Shown here piece by piece: positions 42,193 through 50,149 of a stretch of 52,376 nucleotides of DNA (position 1 is the first letter of the stretch; every line of letters starts with the position of its first letter). A program made the position numbers and the translations under genes. Under the pieces are notes generated by a model. The model ran no database searches. It was not told the origin of the DNA and was given only the letters and a program-made list of their open reading frames with translations. Source of the DNA: CAZUSO01 sp964622775 (GTDB taxonomy: Bacteria; Bacteroidota; Bacteroidia; Chitinophagales; Chitinophagaceae). The stretch covers positions 1 to 52,376 of the forward strand of contig CAZUSO010000016.1 in assembly GCA_964622775.1 (NCBI GenBank), written 5' to 3'.

Positions 42193-43317
42193 GCGTTGCT
42201 TCACGATGGTTAGCATTTTCCGTTTCCATGTACCGAAATCGCCGGCTATAATATGTTTCCGTGATTCCTTCACCAAATGCAGGTAGAAGGCTAAATTCTG
42301 CACGCTGGCAATCTGCAGGCCCAGGATTTCATGAGCAACAAATAAATGCCGCAGGTAAGCCCTGGTATAAAAATTGCTTACGGAACAATCCAGCCCTTCG
42401 TCGATCGGGAAAAAATCTTCCGCCCAGCGTTTGTTTTTTATATTGACTACTCCTTGTGTTGTAAACAACATACCGTTTCTTCCATTGCGGGTGGGCATCA
42501 CGCAGTCAAACATATCCACGCCCAGGGCAATGCCTTCCAGAATATTCCAGGGTGTACCCACACCCATCAGGTAGCGCGGCTTTGCTTTGGGCAGGATATC
42601 GCAAACCAACCCGCACATCTCATACATATCCTCCTCCGGTTCGCCCACGGATAAGCCTCCGATAGCATTCCCCTCTGCATCCTGCGATGCGACAAATTCC
42701 GCCGAAATCTTCCGCAAATCCTTATAAACGCTTCCCTGAACTATGGGGAAAAGCGCCTGCGGGTAACCGTATTCGGGTTCCGTTTCCTGCATGCGTTGCA
42801 GGCAGCGTTGTAACCATTGGTGGGTCAGCAACATAGATTTATGCGCATATTGATATTCGCAGGGGTAGGGGGTACATTCATCAAATGCCATAATGATATC
42901 TGCGCCTATCTTCCTTTGGATGTCCACCACGTTTTCCGGAGAGAACAAATGCCTTGAGCCGTCAATATGAGACTGGAAGATGACGCCCTCCTCCGATATT
43001 TTCCGGTTTGCGGAGAGGGAAAACACCTGGTATCCGCCGCTGTCGGTTAGTATAGGATGCGACCAGCCGTTGAAGCGGTGCAGTCCGCCGGCATGTTGCA
43101 GCACGCCTGTGCCCGGACGGAGATACAGGTGATACGTATTGCCTAAGATGATCTGAGCCTGAATGTCCTGCTCCAGCTGGTGCTGCAGGACGGCTTTTAC
43201 CGTACCCACCGTGCCCACCGGCATAAAGATAGGCGTTTCTATTGTTCCATGTGCAGTGTGGATCAGTCCTGCGCGTGCTCCTGTTTCGGGATCTGTTGCC
43301 TGTAATTCAAATTCCAT
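42187..43317 (-). CDS. tgt: tRNA-guanine transglycosylase (queuine/preQ1 tRNA-ribosyltransferase)
   Basis: Tgt swaps guanine 34 for preQ1 in tRNAs with GUN anticodons, for queuosine. It has 376 residues. Catalytic motifs: TDSGGYQVFSL (Asp), FDECTPYP, GGLSVGEP, and MFDCVMPTRNGRNG (the nucleophilic Asp). The zinc site is degenerate: in GLDCSVSNFYTRAYLRHL only one Cys remains of the usual CxCxxC; loss of these ligands appears common in Bacteroidota Tgt (family knowledge, moderately sure). It lies 20 bp downstream of the IPExxxVDY-like gene on the same strand, so the two are probably one operon. Confidence 0.95.
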   Translation of the reverse strand: MEFELQATDPETGARAGLIHTAHGTIETPIFMPVGTVGTVKAVLQHQLEQDIQAQIILGNTYHLYLRPGTGVLQHAGGLHRFNGWSHPILTDSGGYQVFSLSANRKISEEGVIFQSHIDGSRHLFSPENVVDIQRKIGADIIMAFDECTPYPCEYQYAHKSMLLTHQWLQRCLQRMQETEPEYGYPQALFPIVQGSVYKDLRKISAEFVASQDAEGNAIGGLSVGEPEEDMYEMCGLVCDILPKAKPRYLMGVGTPWNILEGIALGVDMFDCVMPTRNGRNGMLFTTQGVVNIKNKRWAEDFFPIDEGLDCSVSNFYTRAYLRHLFVAHEILGLQIASVQNLAFYLHLVKESRKHIIAGDFGTWKRKMLTIVKQRL

Positions 43318-43337
43318 TATTTTTCTATCCGGTAGTT

Positions 43338-43838
43338 TTATATAATCAGGTTTCCTTTCTGTTTCACTGAGCTGATATCCAGCTCCTTGTATAAGGCTAT
43401 CTTTTCCGTGCGGGAAAACAATTCCGGGATACCCCTTGAGATATCGTCATAGGTTTCGCCCTGGAGCAGGAGAATGTAATCCGCCCATTTCAAATCCGCC
43501 AGCAGGGTCATACCATCTGCACGATTGGTATAAAGCAGTATCCGGGTATCTTCATAAACCGGGTACAGATGCCGGAAAACAGGGAAGCAGACCTTAGGCA
43601 GCGGTTCTCCGGTTGCCTCTTCAAAAAGGCTTAAAGATCGGGGTTTATTTTTACGGTTTGAAAATTCGATAAGAATATCCAGTTCCGGTTCCCGCTCAAA
43701 ACATAAGCCTAATCGGGTATTCAGGTGGGCGCAAACTGTATATCCCGGGTATGAGCTTTGAAGGGCAATCATCCGGCTACGCTCGAAAAAATCTTCTTCG
43801 ATGCCTGATTTGTTTAGCGAATAAACGGTTGATTTCAT
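43338..43838 (-). CDS. IPExxxVDY-family-like protein
   Basis: This 166-residue soluble protein of the type found next to housekeeping genes in Bacteroidota has a conserved-looking segment LLADLKWADYILLLQGE, which corresponds to the IPE...VDYfLLi.G hallmark although the first residues differ. N-terminal stretches YPGYTVCAHLNTRLGLCF and LDILIEFSNRKN also fit the family's LAw.LN..Lgl pattern. The biochemical role is unknown. It is probably co-transcribed with tgt. My family assignment is by remembered pattern. Confidence 0.55.
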   Translation of the reverse strand: MKSTVYSLNKSGIEEDFFERSRMIALQSSYPGYTVCAHLNTRLGLCFEREPELDILIEFSNRKNKPRSLSLFEEATGEPLPKVCFPVFRHLYPVYEDTRILLYTNRADGMTLLADLKWADYILLLQGETYDDISRGIPELFSRTEKIALYKELDISSVKQKGNLII

Positions 43839-44198
43839 TACAAAAGCTCTTGCTGCAAAGATTGGTCATATTTTGGGATTATCCGAAATCCGGCGCTGAA
43901 AATTTCGGGTTATGTAATATGTGATTTTGAACAATGGATGTCAGATAGCGTATGGAGGGGCGGAACACCTCGTTCGGTGTAGGCAGAGATACGTTGCAGT
44001 GGTAAGCAGCCTCCGACTGCAAAGCAATTCTTGAAATATCAGCCAGCTACTTTGTTCTCTTAGTATTCGTAGTTTCTTTGTGGGAAAAATGCAATGCTGT
44101 TTCGCAATAGAATACTAATTACGGGGAAACGACGGAATATCAGAAAAGTTTTCAGTAGAAGCAGCCGGCGGGGAAAGTCAACCCTGATAGCAATACCT
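43839..44198. other. Intergenic region without gene
   Basis: A short inverted pair TTGCAGT / ACTGCAA around 43993-44022 is noted; it weakly resembles 7446-7480. Nothing else is seen. Confidence 0.4.
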
Positions 44199-45017
44199 TT
44201 ATAAGGCAGCCACTAATTCCGTAACCAATTTAGCTAAGAGCGGAGCAGCCGCATTGGCCGCCTCCAGCACTTCTTCATGTGTGATGGTATTCAGCGATTC
44301 GCGGATACCAATATCGGTAATAATGCTGGTGGCAAAAACCCGCATACCTCCGTGGATGGCCACAATCACTTCGGGAACAGTGCTCATGCCCACCGCATCC
44401 CCGCCGATAACATGCAGCCAGTGGTATTCAGCACGTGTTTCAAATGTAGGACCCTGTAAACCGACATACACACCCTCCTTTACAGGTATATCATTGCGGC
44501 GGGCCATCGCTTTTGCCTGCTGCAATAATTCCCTTGCATAAGGCTCGCTCATATCCGGGAAACGCATCCCCAGCCGTTCATCGTTCGGACCGCGCAGCGG
44601 GTGTTCGGGAAAGAGGTTGATATGATCGGTAATCAACATAATATCACCTACCTTAAACTCCGGATTCATACCGCCCGCCGCATTGGAAACGATTAAGGTT
44701 TCTGCGCCTAAAGCCCGCATCACCCGTACCGGAAAGGTTATGGTCTCCATATTATAGCCTTCGTAATAATGAAACCTTCCGGCCATCATCACTACATCTT
44801 TACCGCCCAATCTTCCGAACAGTAATTTTCCGGCATGACCTTTAACCGTCGTAACCGGGAAATGGGGAATAGCATTATAGGGCAATGCATCTTCAACAGT
44901 AATATGGGATGCAAGGTCGCCCAGGCCGCTGCCCAGGATAATGCCCACAGCGGGCTTCACCTTTGTTTTCCTTTTGATAAAAAATGCTGTTTCCTGTATC
45001 CGGTCGAATAGATTCAT
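44199..45017 (-). CDS. punA: Purine nucleoside phosphorylase (trimeric PNP)
   Basis: This enzyme phosphorolyses inosine and guanosine for purine salvage. It has 272 residues, the usual trimeric PNP length. Motifs: GIILGSGLGDLA (phosphate loop), VKGHAGKLLFG, AGRFHYYEGY, SNAAGGMNPEF, the base-binding GLQGPTFETRAEY with its Glu, and GMSTVPEVIVA. In the segment SIITDIGI, an Asp stands where the mammalian base-contact Asn is found, so its base preference may differ from the mammalian enzyme. It is the last gene of a minus-strand cluster with a membrane protein and dgkA. Confidence 0.93.
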   Translation of the reverse strand: MNLFDRIQETAFFIKRKTKVKPAVGIILGSGLGDLASHITVEDALPYNAIPHFPVTTVKGHAGKLLFGRLGGKDVVMMAGRFHYYEGYNMETITFPVRVMRALGAETLIVSNAAGGMNPEFKVGDIMLITDHINLFPEHPLRGPNDERLGMRFPDMSEPYARELLQQAKAMARRNDIPVKEGVYVGLQGPTFETRAEYHWLHVIGGDAVGMSTVPEVIVAIHGGMRVFATSIITDIGIRESLNTITHEEVLEAANAAAPLLAKLVTELVAAL

Positions 45018-45062
45018 GTTGTTAATTAGGTTAGACCATATTCCAGGCGATGGCGGATAAAT

Positions 45063-45632
45063 TCATTGAGACAATTCATCGAATGAAATGTCCGTAGCGG
45101 GTTTTGCAGGTGGCAATTCCACAGACTCCTGGTCGGTAGGCAGCTCGGCAATATAGCGTTGTTCGATGGATTCAATGGCGGATTTGCGTTTGAGCTGAGC
45201 CTCTACCAATTGCTTCATGTTTTTTGCCGATAAATGTAGCATGGCATTTTTTGCACGGATACGCGCCAACATTCTGGAAATGATCACCAATAAAACGGCA
45301 ATCAGGATGATCAGTCCCTGCACTGACCAGGCTAAGGAATTGAGCTCAAGATCGGTAAAGTCGCTTTGATTCATGCCTAAAGTGATGAGCCTTTTCAACA
45401 TATAAAAAGGCGGTAACCTGGCATAAAATATGGCGTACAGTATCAGTCCCGCAGCAGCTATCCACAATAATATTTCTAAAAAAACTGAAAGGCCGCTGTT
45501 CAGAAACCGCCTGTAAGCTGGTTTGTGCAGGGTAGAAGCCAGCGGATCGATCAGATCTATTTGCGCTTTTATGGATCTTTTCTGATCCTGGAAATCTTTG
45601 ATCAGATCTTCATGTAAACGACTGTTTGTCAT
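45063..45632 (-). CDS. Two-helix membrane protein of unknown function
   Basis: I do not recognise this 189-residue protein. It has two likely transmembrane helices, about residues 48-70 (VFLEILLWIAAAGLILYAIF) and about 103-122 (VQGLIILIAVLLVIISRMLA). A charged N-terminus (LIKDFQDQKRSIKAQIDLID) precedes the first. The C-terminal third is cytoplasmic-looking, Lys/Glu-rich and possibly coiled-coil (MKQLVEAQLKRKSAIESIEQ), ending in a Pro- and Asp-rich tail. It lies 45 bp upstream of the PNP gene and 59 bp downstream of dgkA, suggesting one operon. Confidence 0.7.
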   Translation of the reverse strand: MTNSRLHEDLIKDFQDQKRSIKAQIDLIDPLASTLHKPAYRRFLNSGLSVFLEILLWIAAAGLILYAIFYARLPPFYMLKRLITLGMNQSDFTDLELNSLAWSVQGLIILIAVLLVIISRMLARIRAKNAMLHLSAKNMKQLVEAQLKRKSAIESIEQRYIAELPTDQESVELPPAKPATDISFDELSQ

Positions 45633-45691
45633 AGCAGGAATAATTTTAGCGAAACTGAAAACGCACTCAAGTTAAAAATAATCCGGCAATT

Positions 45692-46039
45692 TTATTCTAA
45701 AAAGATGATGATGCCGGTAGTCAATGCCGCCAATACAGCTATTAAAACCGCGCCGGCGCTGATATCCTTGATTTTTTTAATCTGCTTATTTTGCTCCTGC
45801 GAATAAAGATCGCACAGGTTTTCAATGGCTGTATTAAATGCCTCGCTTAGAAATACTAACGCTACGGCTATTGCAATAAACAACCATTCAACTTTACTCA
45901 GACCCTTCAAAAAACCCGCAATAATAACAACCGTTGCTGCCGTCAGATGAATACGCATATTGTTTTCTGAACGGACGACGGCAGCAAGTCCCTGTAAAGC
46001 ATACCGGAAACTGCAAATGATTTTAGAGAAAAAATGCAT
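45692..46039 (-). CDS. dgkA: Diacylglycerol/undecaprenol kinase
   Basis: The ATG at 46037-46039 gives 115 residues, the normal length; the frame continues upstream to 46150 with non-homologous sequence. The protein is a three-helix membrane kinase with the signature FLSEAFNTAIENLCDLYS (the conserved E..NTAIE..cD), an amphipathic N-terminus (SFRYALQGLAAVVRSENNMR) and helices VVIIAGFLKGL, WLFIAIAVALVFL and VLIAVLAALTTGIIIF. In Gram-negative bacteria the substrate is diacylglycerol; in Gram-positive relatives it is undecaprenol. Which applies here is unresolved. It is the probable first gene of the minus-strand cluster. Confidence 0.92.
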   Translation of the reverse strand: MHFFSKIICSFRYALQGLAAVVRSENNMRIHLTAATVVIIAGFLKGLSKVEWLFIAIAVALVFLSEAFNTAIENLCDLYSQEQNKQIKKIKDISAGAVLIAVLAALTTGIIIFLE

Positions 46040-46200
46040 GATACTGTTATTATGGAATGATTGAATAAGACGAAGTTCCGTATGGAAAGCCAAAAATATC
46101 CGATTTGAAATTAGCAATAAAAACGGAAATATACGGTAGTTTGTATGCAAACATAGTTGGAGATCCTATTTGGTACGTGTATTTTATATTCGCATGCCTG

Positions 46201-46235
46201 CGGCAAAAAGGATTGCAAATCCTGTTTTAATCAAT
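46201..46235 (+). repeat. REP-like repeat, partner of 36985-37018
   Basis: CGGCAAAAAGGATTGCAAAT followed by CCTGTTTTAATCAAT. The reverse complement of 36985-37018 matches it closely, and the core is shared with 31948-31973 and 32064-32090. Confidence 0.7.
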
Positions 46236-46376
46236 CCTTGATAATGTGCCGCACTAACAGCAATGCGTGTCGAATGTCATCAATTCCTCAAACCCTTTAA
46301 TCCCTCGAATTTCAATTCATTCTATTTCCATTTTCAAAGGAAATCCTACCTTTACGAAGTCTGAACATATATCACC

Positions 46377-47915
46377 ATGTTAGTTAAAGTATTTGGAAGC
46401 GCTGTTTACGGCGTGGAAGCTGTTACCATAACCATCGAAGCAGATGTCAGCCAGGGCAGCGGCTATGTAATTGTTGGCTTGCCTGATAATGCTGTAAAGG
46501 AAAGTGTAGAGCGGATTTTATCGGCGATTAAGAACAACAATTACGAACGATCGCGTTACAAGGTCGTGATCAATATGGCGCCTGCCGACATGAAAAAAGC
46601 GGGGTCTGCCTATGATTTGCCGATTGCTATTGGCATTCTTGCTGCTACAGAACAAGTGAATACCCATTTGCTGAGCAGTTATATTATCATGGGAGAACTG
46701 TCTCTTGACGGCGCTCTACAACCCATCAAAGGGGCATTACCAATGGCCATCCAAGCCAAAAAAGAAGGTTACCTGGGGATGATACTGCCAAAGCAAAATG
46801 CTCGCGAAGCGGCTTTAGTCAGCAATATACAGGTCTATGGCGTGGATAATATCCAGGAAGTCATTGATATCCTGAACGGCAACACTATGCTGGATGCGGT
46901 GAAGGTGGATACCCGTGCGGAATTTTTCGATGCCCAGACACATTATGAGATTGATTTCAATGAAGTGCGGGGACAGGAAAATATTAAACGGGCATTGGAA
47001 ATTGCCGCAGCCGGCGGACATAATGCCATTCTGATTGGCCCGCCTGGCGCAGGAAAAACCATGCTTGCCAAACGGCTGCCTACTATTTTACCTCCGCTTT
47101 CCCTGCATGAAGCATTAGAAACCACCAAGATTCATTCGGTGGCAGGGAAACTGCCGGAGCATGCTTCTCTTGTAGCACAACGCCCCTTCCGTTCTCCGCA
47201 TCATACTATAAGTGACGTAGCTCTGGTAGGCGGTGGAGGGTTTCCACAGCCGGGTGAGATCTCTCTGGCGCATAACGGCGTGTTGTTTTTGGATGAATTG
47301 CCAGAATTTAAACGTACCGTGCTGGAAGTGATGCGTCAGCCGATGGAGGAAAGGCGGGTGACCATTTCCCGCGCTAAAGTATCCATTGATTTTCCGGCTA
47401 ATTTTATGCTGATTGCTTCCATGAATCCCTGTCCCTGCGGCTACTACAATCATCCGGAAAAAGAATGTTCCTGTTCCCCGCAAACCGTGCAGCGTTATCT
47501 GAATAAGATATCCGGGCCGCTGCTCGATCGCATAGACCTGCATGTGGAGGTAGTGCCGGTTGCCTTTGCAGAACTTTCTTCTTCTCAACAATCAGAATCC
47601 AGCGCTGATATCCGGGAACGTGTGATTACCGCCCGGAATATTCAGGTGGAACGTTACAAGGAGACCCCCGGAGTGTATTGTAATGCCCTGATGAGCAGTC
47701 GTCAGTTGAAGGAGATTTGTATTCTGGATAAAGTCTCGGTTAACCTTCTGAAGACCGCAATGGAACGGCTGAATCTTTCTGCGCGCGCCTACGACCGGAT
47801 TCTGAAGGTTTCCAGAACCATTGCGGATCTGGCTGCCAGTGCATCCATCAAAGCCGAGCATATAGCCGAAGCAATTCAGTACCGCAGCCTTGACCGGGAA
47901 AGCTGGGCCGGTTAA
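46377..47915 (+). CDS. comM: ComM/YifB AAA+ (Mg chelatase-like) helicase family protein
   Basis: ComM is a hexameric branch-migration helicase that extends heteroduplex in natural transformation. The 512 residues include an N-terminal S5-like domain (EADVSQGSGYVIVGLPDNAV), Walker A GPPGAGKTMLAKRLP, the long HRSPHHTISDVALVGGGG-type loop (here PFRSPHHTISD), Walker B VLFLDELPEF and a C-terminal zinc-like Cys set (MNPCPCGYYNH, CSCSPQ) plus SARAYDRILKVSRTIADLA. All canonical parts are intact. No other competence gene is adjacent. Confidence 0.96.
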   Translation: MLVKVFGSAVYGVEAVTITIEADVSQGSGYVIVGLPDNAVKESVERILSAIKNNNYERSRYKVVINMAPADMKKAGSAYDLPIAIGILAATEQVNTHLLSSYIIMGELSLDGALQPIKGALPMAIQAKKEGYLGMILPKQNAREAALVSNIQVYGVDNIQEVIDILNGNTMLDAVKVDTRAEFFDAQTHYEIDFNEVRGQENIKRALEIAAAGGHNAILIGPPGAGKTMLAKRLPTILPPLSLHEALETTKIHSVAGKLPEHASLVAQRPFRSPHHTISDVALVGGGGFPQPGEISLAHNGVLFLDELPEFKRTVLEVMRQPMEERRVTISRAKVSIDFPANFMLIASMNPCPCGYYNHPEKECSCSPQTVQRYLNKISGPLLDRIDLHVEVVPVAFAELSSSQQSESSADIRERVITARNIQVERYKETPGVYCNALMSSRQLKEICILDKVSVNLLKTAMERLNLSARAYDRILKVSRTIADLAASASIKAEHIAEAIQYRSLDRESWAG

Positions 47916-48167
47916 TCTTATGTTACTCCTTTTAGTTGCTTAATTCGTTAAAGGCTTTGAAAATGTATTCCGCGATGGCGCTGCTTTAAAAAGCAAGCTA
48001 TAATTTTGCGCCGCCGGAACGATAAGGAATTTTTGTCAAAATAAATTATCTCCTTTGTTGTTTCTAAGACAGGGTCTTGTCAGGAGCGGTCTCACAACAA
48101 AAGGCAGCCGGATACATTCAAAACAGGATAAGGATTCTGATATTTTTTAAAACAAAAAGCATTAATC

Positions 48168-49193
48168 GTGAGAAAAATCTTACTTTCTTTACTAACCCTC
48201 ATCATTACTTCCACTTTGTTTGCACAGGAATTGACCACCTATAATGAAGTGGAAGCCAAAAAAGGCGCCACTAAAAACCTGGATACGGTCGCCTGGGTAC
48301 ACAGCGGCAATCTCGTATTCGGTATCAATGAAGGCATTCTGCACAACTGGTCGGCGGGCGGCGAGCTGGCTTCGCTCACCCTGAACAGCGTTTTCACGGG
48401 AAATCTCACGTACTATCATCGCCGTTCTGTTTGGTCGAACACTCTTGATGCCGCATACGGATTGTTTTATGCCTATTCCAATCAATTTATCCCCCGTAAA
48501 ACAGACGACCGGATTGATTTTACCTCCAAATACGGCTACCGGATGCATAATACTAAAGATTTTTATTTTGTGCTCTTAGCCAATGCACGCACGCAATTCA
48601 GTAAAGGATATAATTACGATGTTCCGGGATGGGACACCTTTTCCACTTCACGGTTTTTGTCTCCGCTGTATATCACGCTGGCTCCGGGTATGGAATACCG
48701 GAAGGGGGAGATGTTGAGCTTGTTCTTTTCGCCATTGGCTACACGCGCAACTTTTGTAGATAAATATTATACGCAACAGGATCCGGCCGGCGCCTATGGG
48801 GTGGGGTATGATAAAATTTTCCGCTGCGAGCTGGGTGCTTATTTCTCTACCCGGTTTCAGAAAGATTTCAGTCCCAATATTTCCTATAAAACCCGCTTAG
48901 ATCTCTATAGCAATTATTTTGCCAAAGACAGTTATGACACTTCAGGTCTGTTAGTCCGGAAGGACAATCCTGGGAATATTGATTTGATGTGGGATAATTT
49001 AATCGGTATTAAGGTGTATAAATATTTTTCACTCACCTTTGGCTTTACAGCAATTTACGACAATGATTTGCCCTACAAAGATACCTATACCGATGACTTA
49101 GGCGTGGTGCATGGGAAGGACGATCCGACCACCGGACTTGGCTGGTGGCAGGTGAAACAAATGTTTACCATCGGATTCAATTATAAATTCTAA
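48168..49193 (+). CDS. DUF3078 outer-membrane-type protein
   Basis: The start is GTG at 48168, followed by a signal peptide (RKILLSLLTLIITSTLFAQ). The 341-residue product has DUF3078 traits: an early WVHSGNLVFGINEGILHNWS segment, AGGELASLTLNSVF, WSNTLDAAYGLFY, DRIDFTSKYGYR, and a barrel-like C-terminus ending in the aromatic MFTIGFNYKF. A Tyr/Phe-rich strand pattern suggests an outer-membrane barrel. Function is unknown. A hairpin-plus-T terminator starts within 10 bases of its stop. Confidence 0.85.
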   Translation: MRKILLSLLTLIITSTLFAQELTTYNEVEAKKGATKNLDTVAWVHSGNLVFGINEGILHNWSAGGELASLTLNSVFTGNLTYYHRRSVWSNTLDAAYGLFYAYSNQFIPRKTDDRIDFTSKYGYRMHNTKDFYFVLLANARTQFSKGYNYDVPGWDTFSTSRFLSPLYITLAPGMEYRKGEMLSLFFSPLATRATFVDKYYTQQDPAGAYGVGYDKIFRCELGAYFSTRFQKDFSPNISYKTRLDLYSNYFAKDSYDTSGLLVRKDNPGNIDLMWDNLIGIKVYKYFSLTFGFTAIYDNDLPYKDTYTDDLGVVHGKDDPTTGLGWWQVKQMFTIGFNYKF

Positions 49194-49201
49194 ATTTGAA
49201 G

Positions 49202-49228
49202 CCTCTTGAAAAAGAGGTTTTTTTATTT
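49202..49228 (+). terminator. Intrinsic terminator after the DUF3078 gene
   Basis: CCTCTT / AAGAGG stem with a GAAA tetraloop, then eight T's. It lies in the 47-bp gap before the scpA ATG, so scpA likely needs its own promoter; TAAATTTG at 49191-49198, overlapping the stop codon, is a possible -7 box. Confidence 0.75.
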
Positions 49229-49240
49229 TCTGAAAAATAT

Positions 49241-50014
49241 ATGTCCTCCACAAACTACCAGATAAAGCTTCCACAGTTCGAAGGTCCATTCGATTTACTA
49301 TTGTTTTTTATCGAAAGGGATGAGGTGGACATTTACAATATCCCTATACATAAAATAACTTCGGATTTTTTAGCGTATATCCATCAATTAGAAGCGCTGG
49401 ATATTGAGCTGGCCAGTGAATTTATACTGTTTGTTTCCACCCTGATGCGTATTAAGGCGAAGATGCTGCTACCGCGACGGGAAGTGGATGCATTGGGTCA
49501 GGAGATCGATCCCCGTCAGGAATTAGTGGATAAGATTATGGAGTATAAGCGGTTTAAAGAAGCTGCGGAAACGATGACCGTGATGGAGGCCGAACGGCTG
49601 CTGCATCAAAAGCGCGGCAACATTAAGAAGGAACTGGAAAGCCTCGGTCAAACCTATGCGGAAGGTACCGAAGTACAAAGCATCACGGTTTATAAGCTGA
49701 TGCAGACCTTCGATAAGGTAATGCGTCGTTTTGAAATAAGAAATAATGACACTCAGCACGTCGTAGTGAAATACAATTACTCGATGGAAGGGCAGCGGGA
49801 TTTTTTAATCCGCAAGATCAACATGGAAAGTAAGGCTGCTTTCGAAACAGTGTTTATGGTCTGCGAAAACCGGCTTCATGCTATCTTTACTTTCCTGGCC
49901 ATGCTGGAGCTGATACAACAGCAATATCTGCACATCCTTACCGGCACCGGACGCAATAACTTTATCATTGCCTGGAATGAAGATGCTCAGGAAGCAGAAG
50001 ATATTGACCGGTAA
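49241..50014 (+). CDS. scpA: Segregation and condensation protein A
   Basis: ScpA is the kleisin that joins SMC heads, with ScpB, to compact and segregate chromosomes. I place the start at ATG 49241 (257 residues) because the upstream TTG at 49196 lies before the terminator hairpin. The N-terminal motif QIKLPQFEGPFDLLLFFIER is diagnostic, followed by DEVDIYNIPIHKITSDFLAY, FILFVSTLMRIKAKMLLPR and a C-terminal winged-helix part (VCENRLHAIFTFLAMLEL). No scpB gene is adjacent; in this window acs follows, converging. Confidence 0.93.
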   Translation: MSSTNYQIKLPQFEGPFDLLLFFIERDEVDIYNIPIHKITSDFLAYIHQLEALDIELASEFILFVSTLMRIKAKMLLPRREVDALGQEIDPRQELVDKIMEYKRFKEAAETMTVMEAERLLHQKRGNIKKELESLGQTYAEGTEVQSITVYKLMQTFDKVMRRFEIRNNDTQHVVVKYNYSMEGQRDFLIRKINMESKAAFETVFMVCENRLHAIFTFLAMLELIQQQYLHILTGTGRNNFIIAWNEDAQEAEDIDR

Positions 50015-50149
50015 CTTTTATGGCACACCACACGTAAAAGTGCGCCAGCCGGAGAAATAAGATAAGCGTTTTTTATGCTTTAGTACTTAAAAACATAGAA
50101 TTTCATCTTCGATGAAATAACTGCTTTTATTGCTTTGCATTTTGACTTT

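Noticed and set aside
43839..44198. A tRNA or small RNA gene in this gap
   Set aside because: No cloverleaf with a TTCGA-type loop or strong terminator could be drawn.
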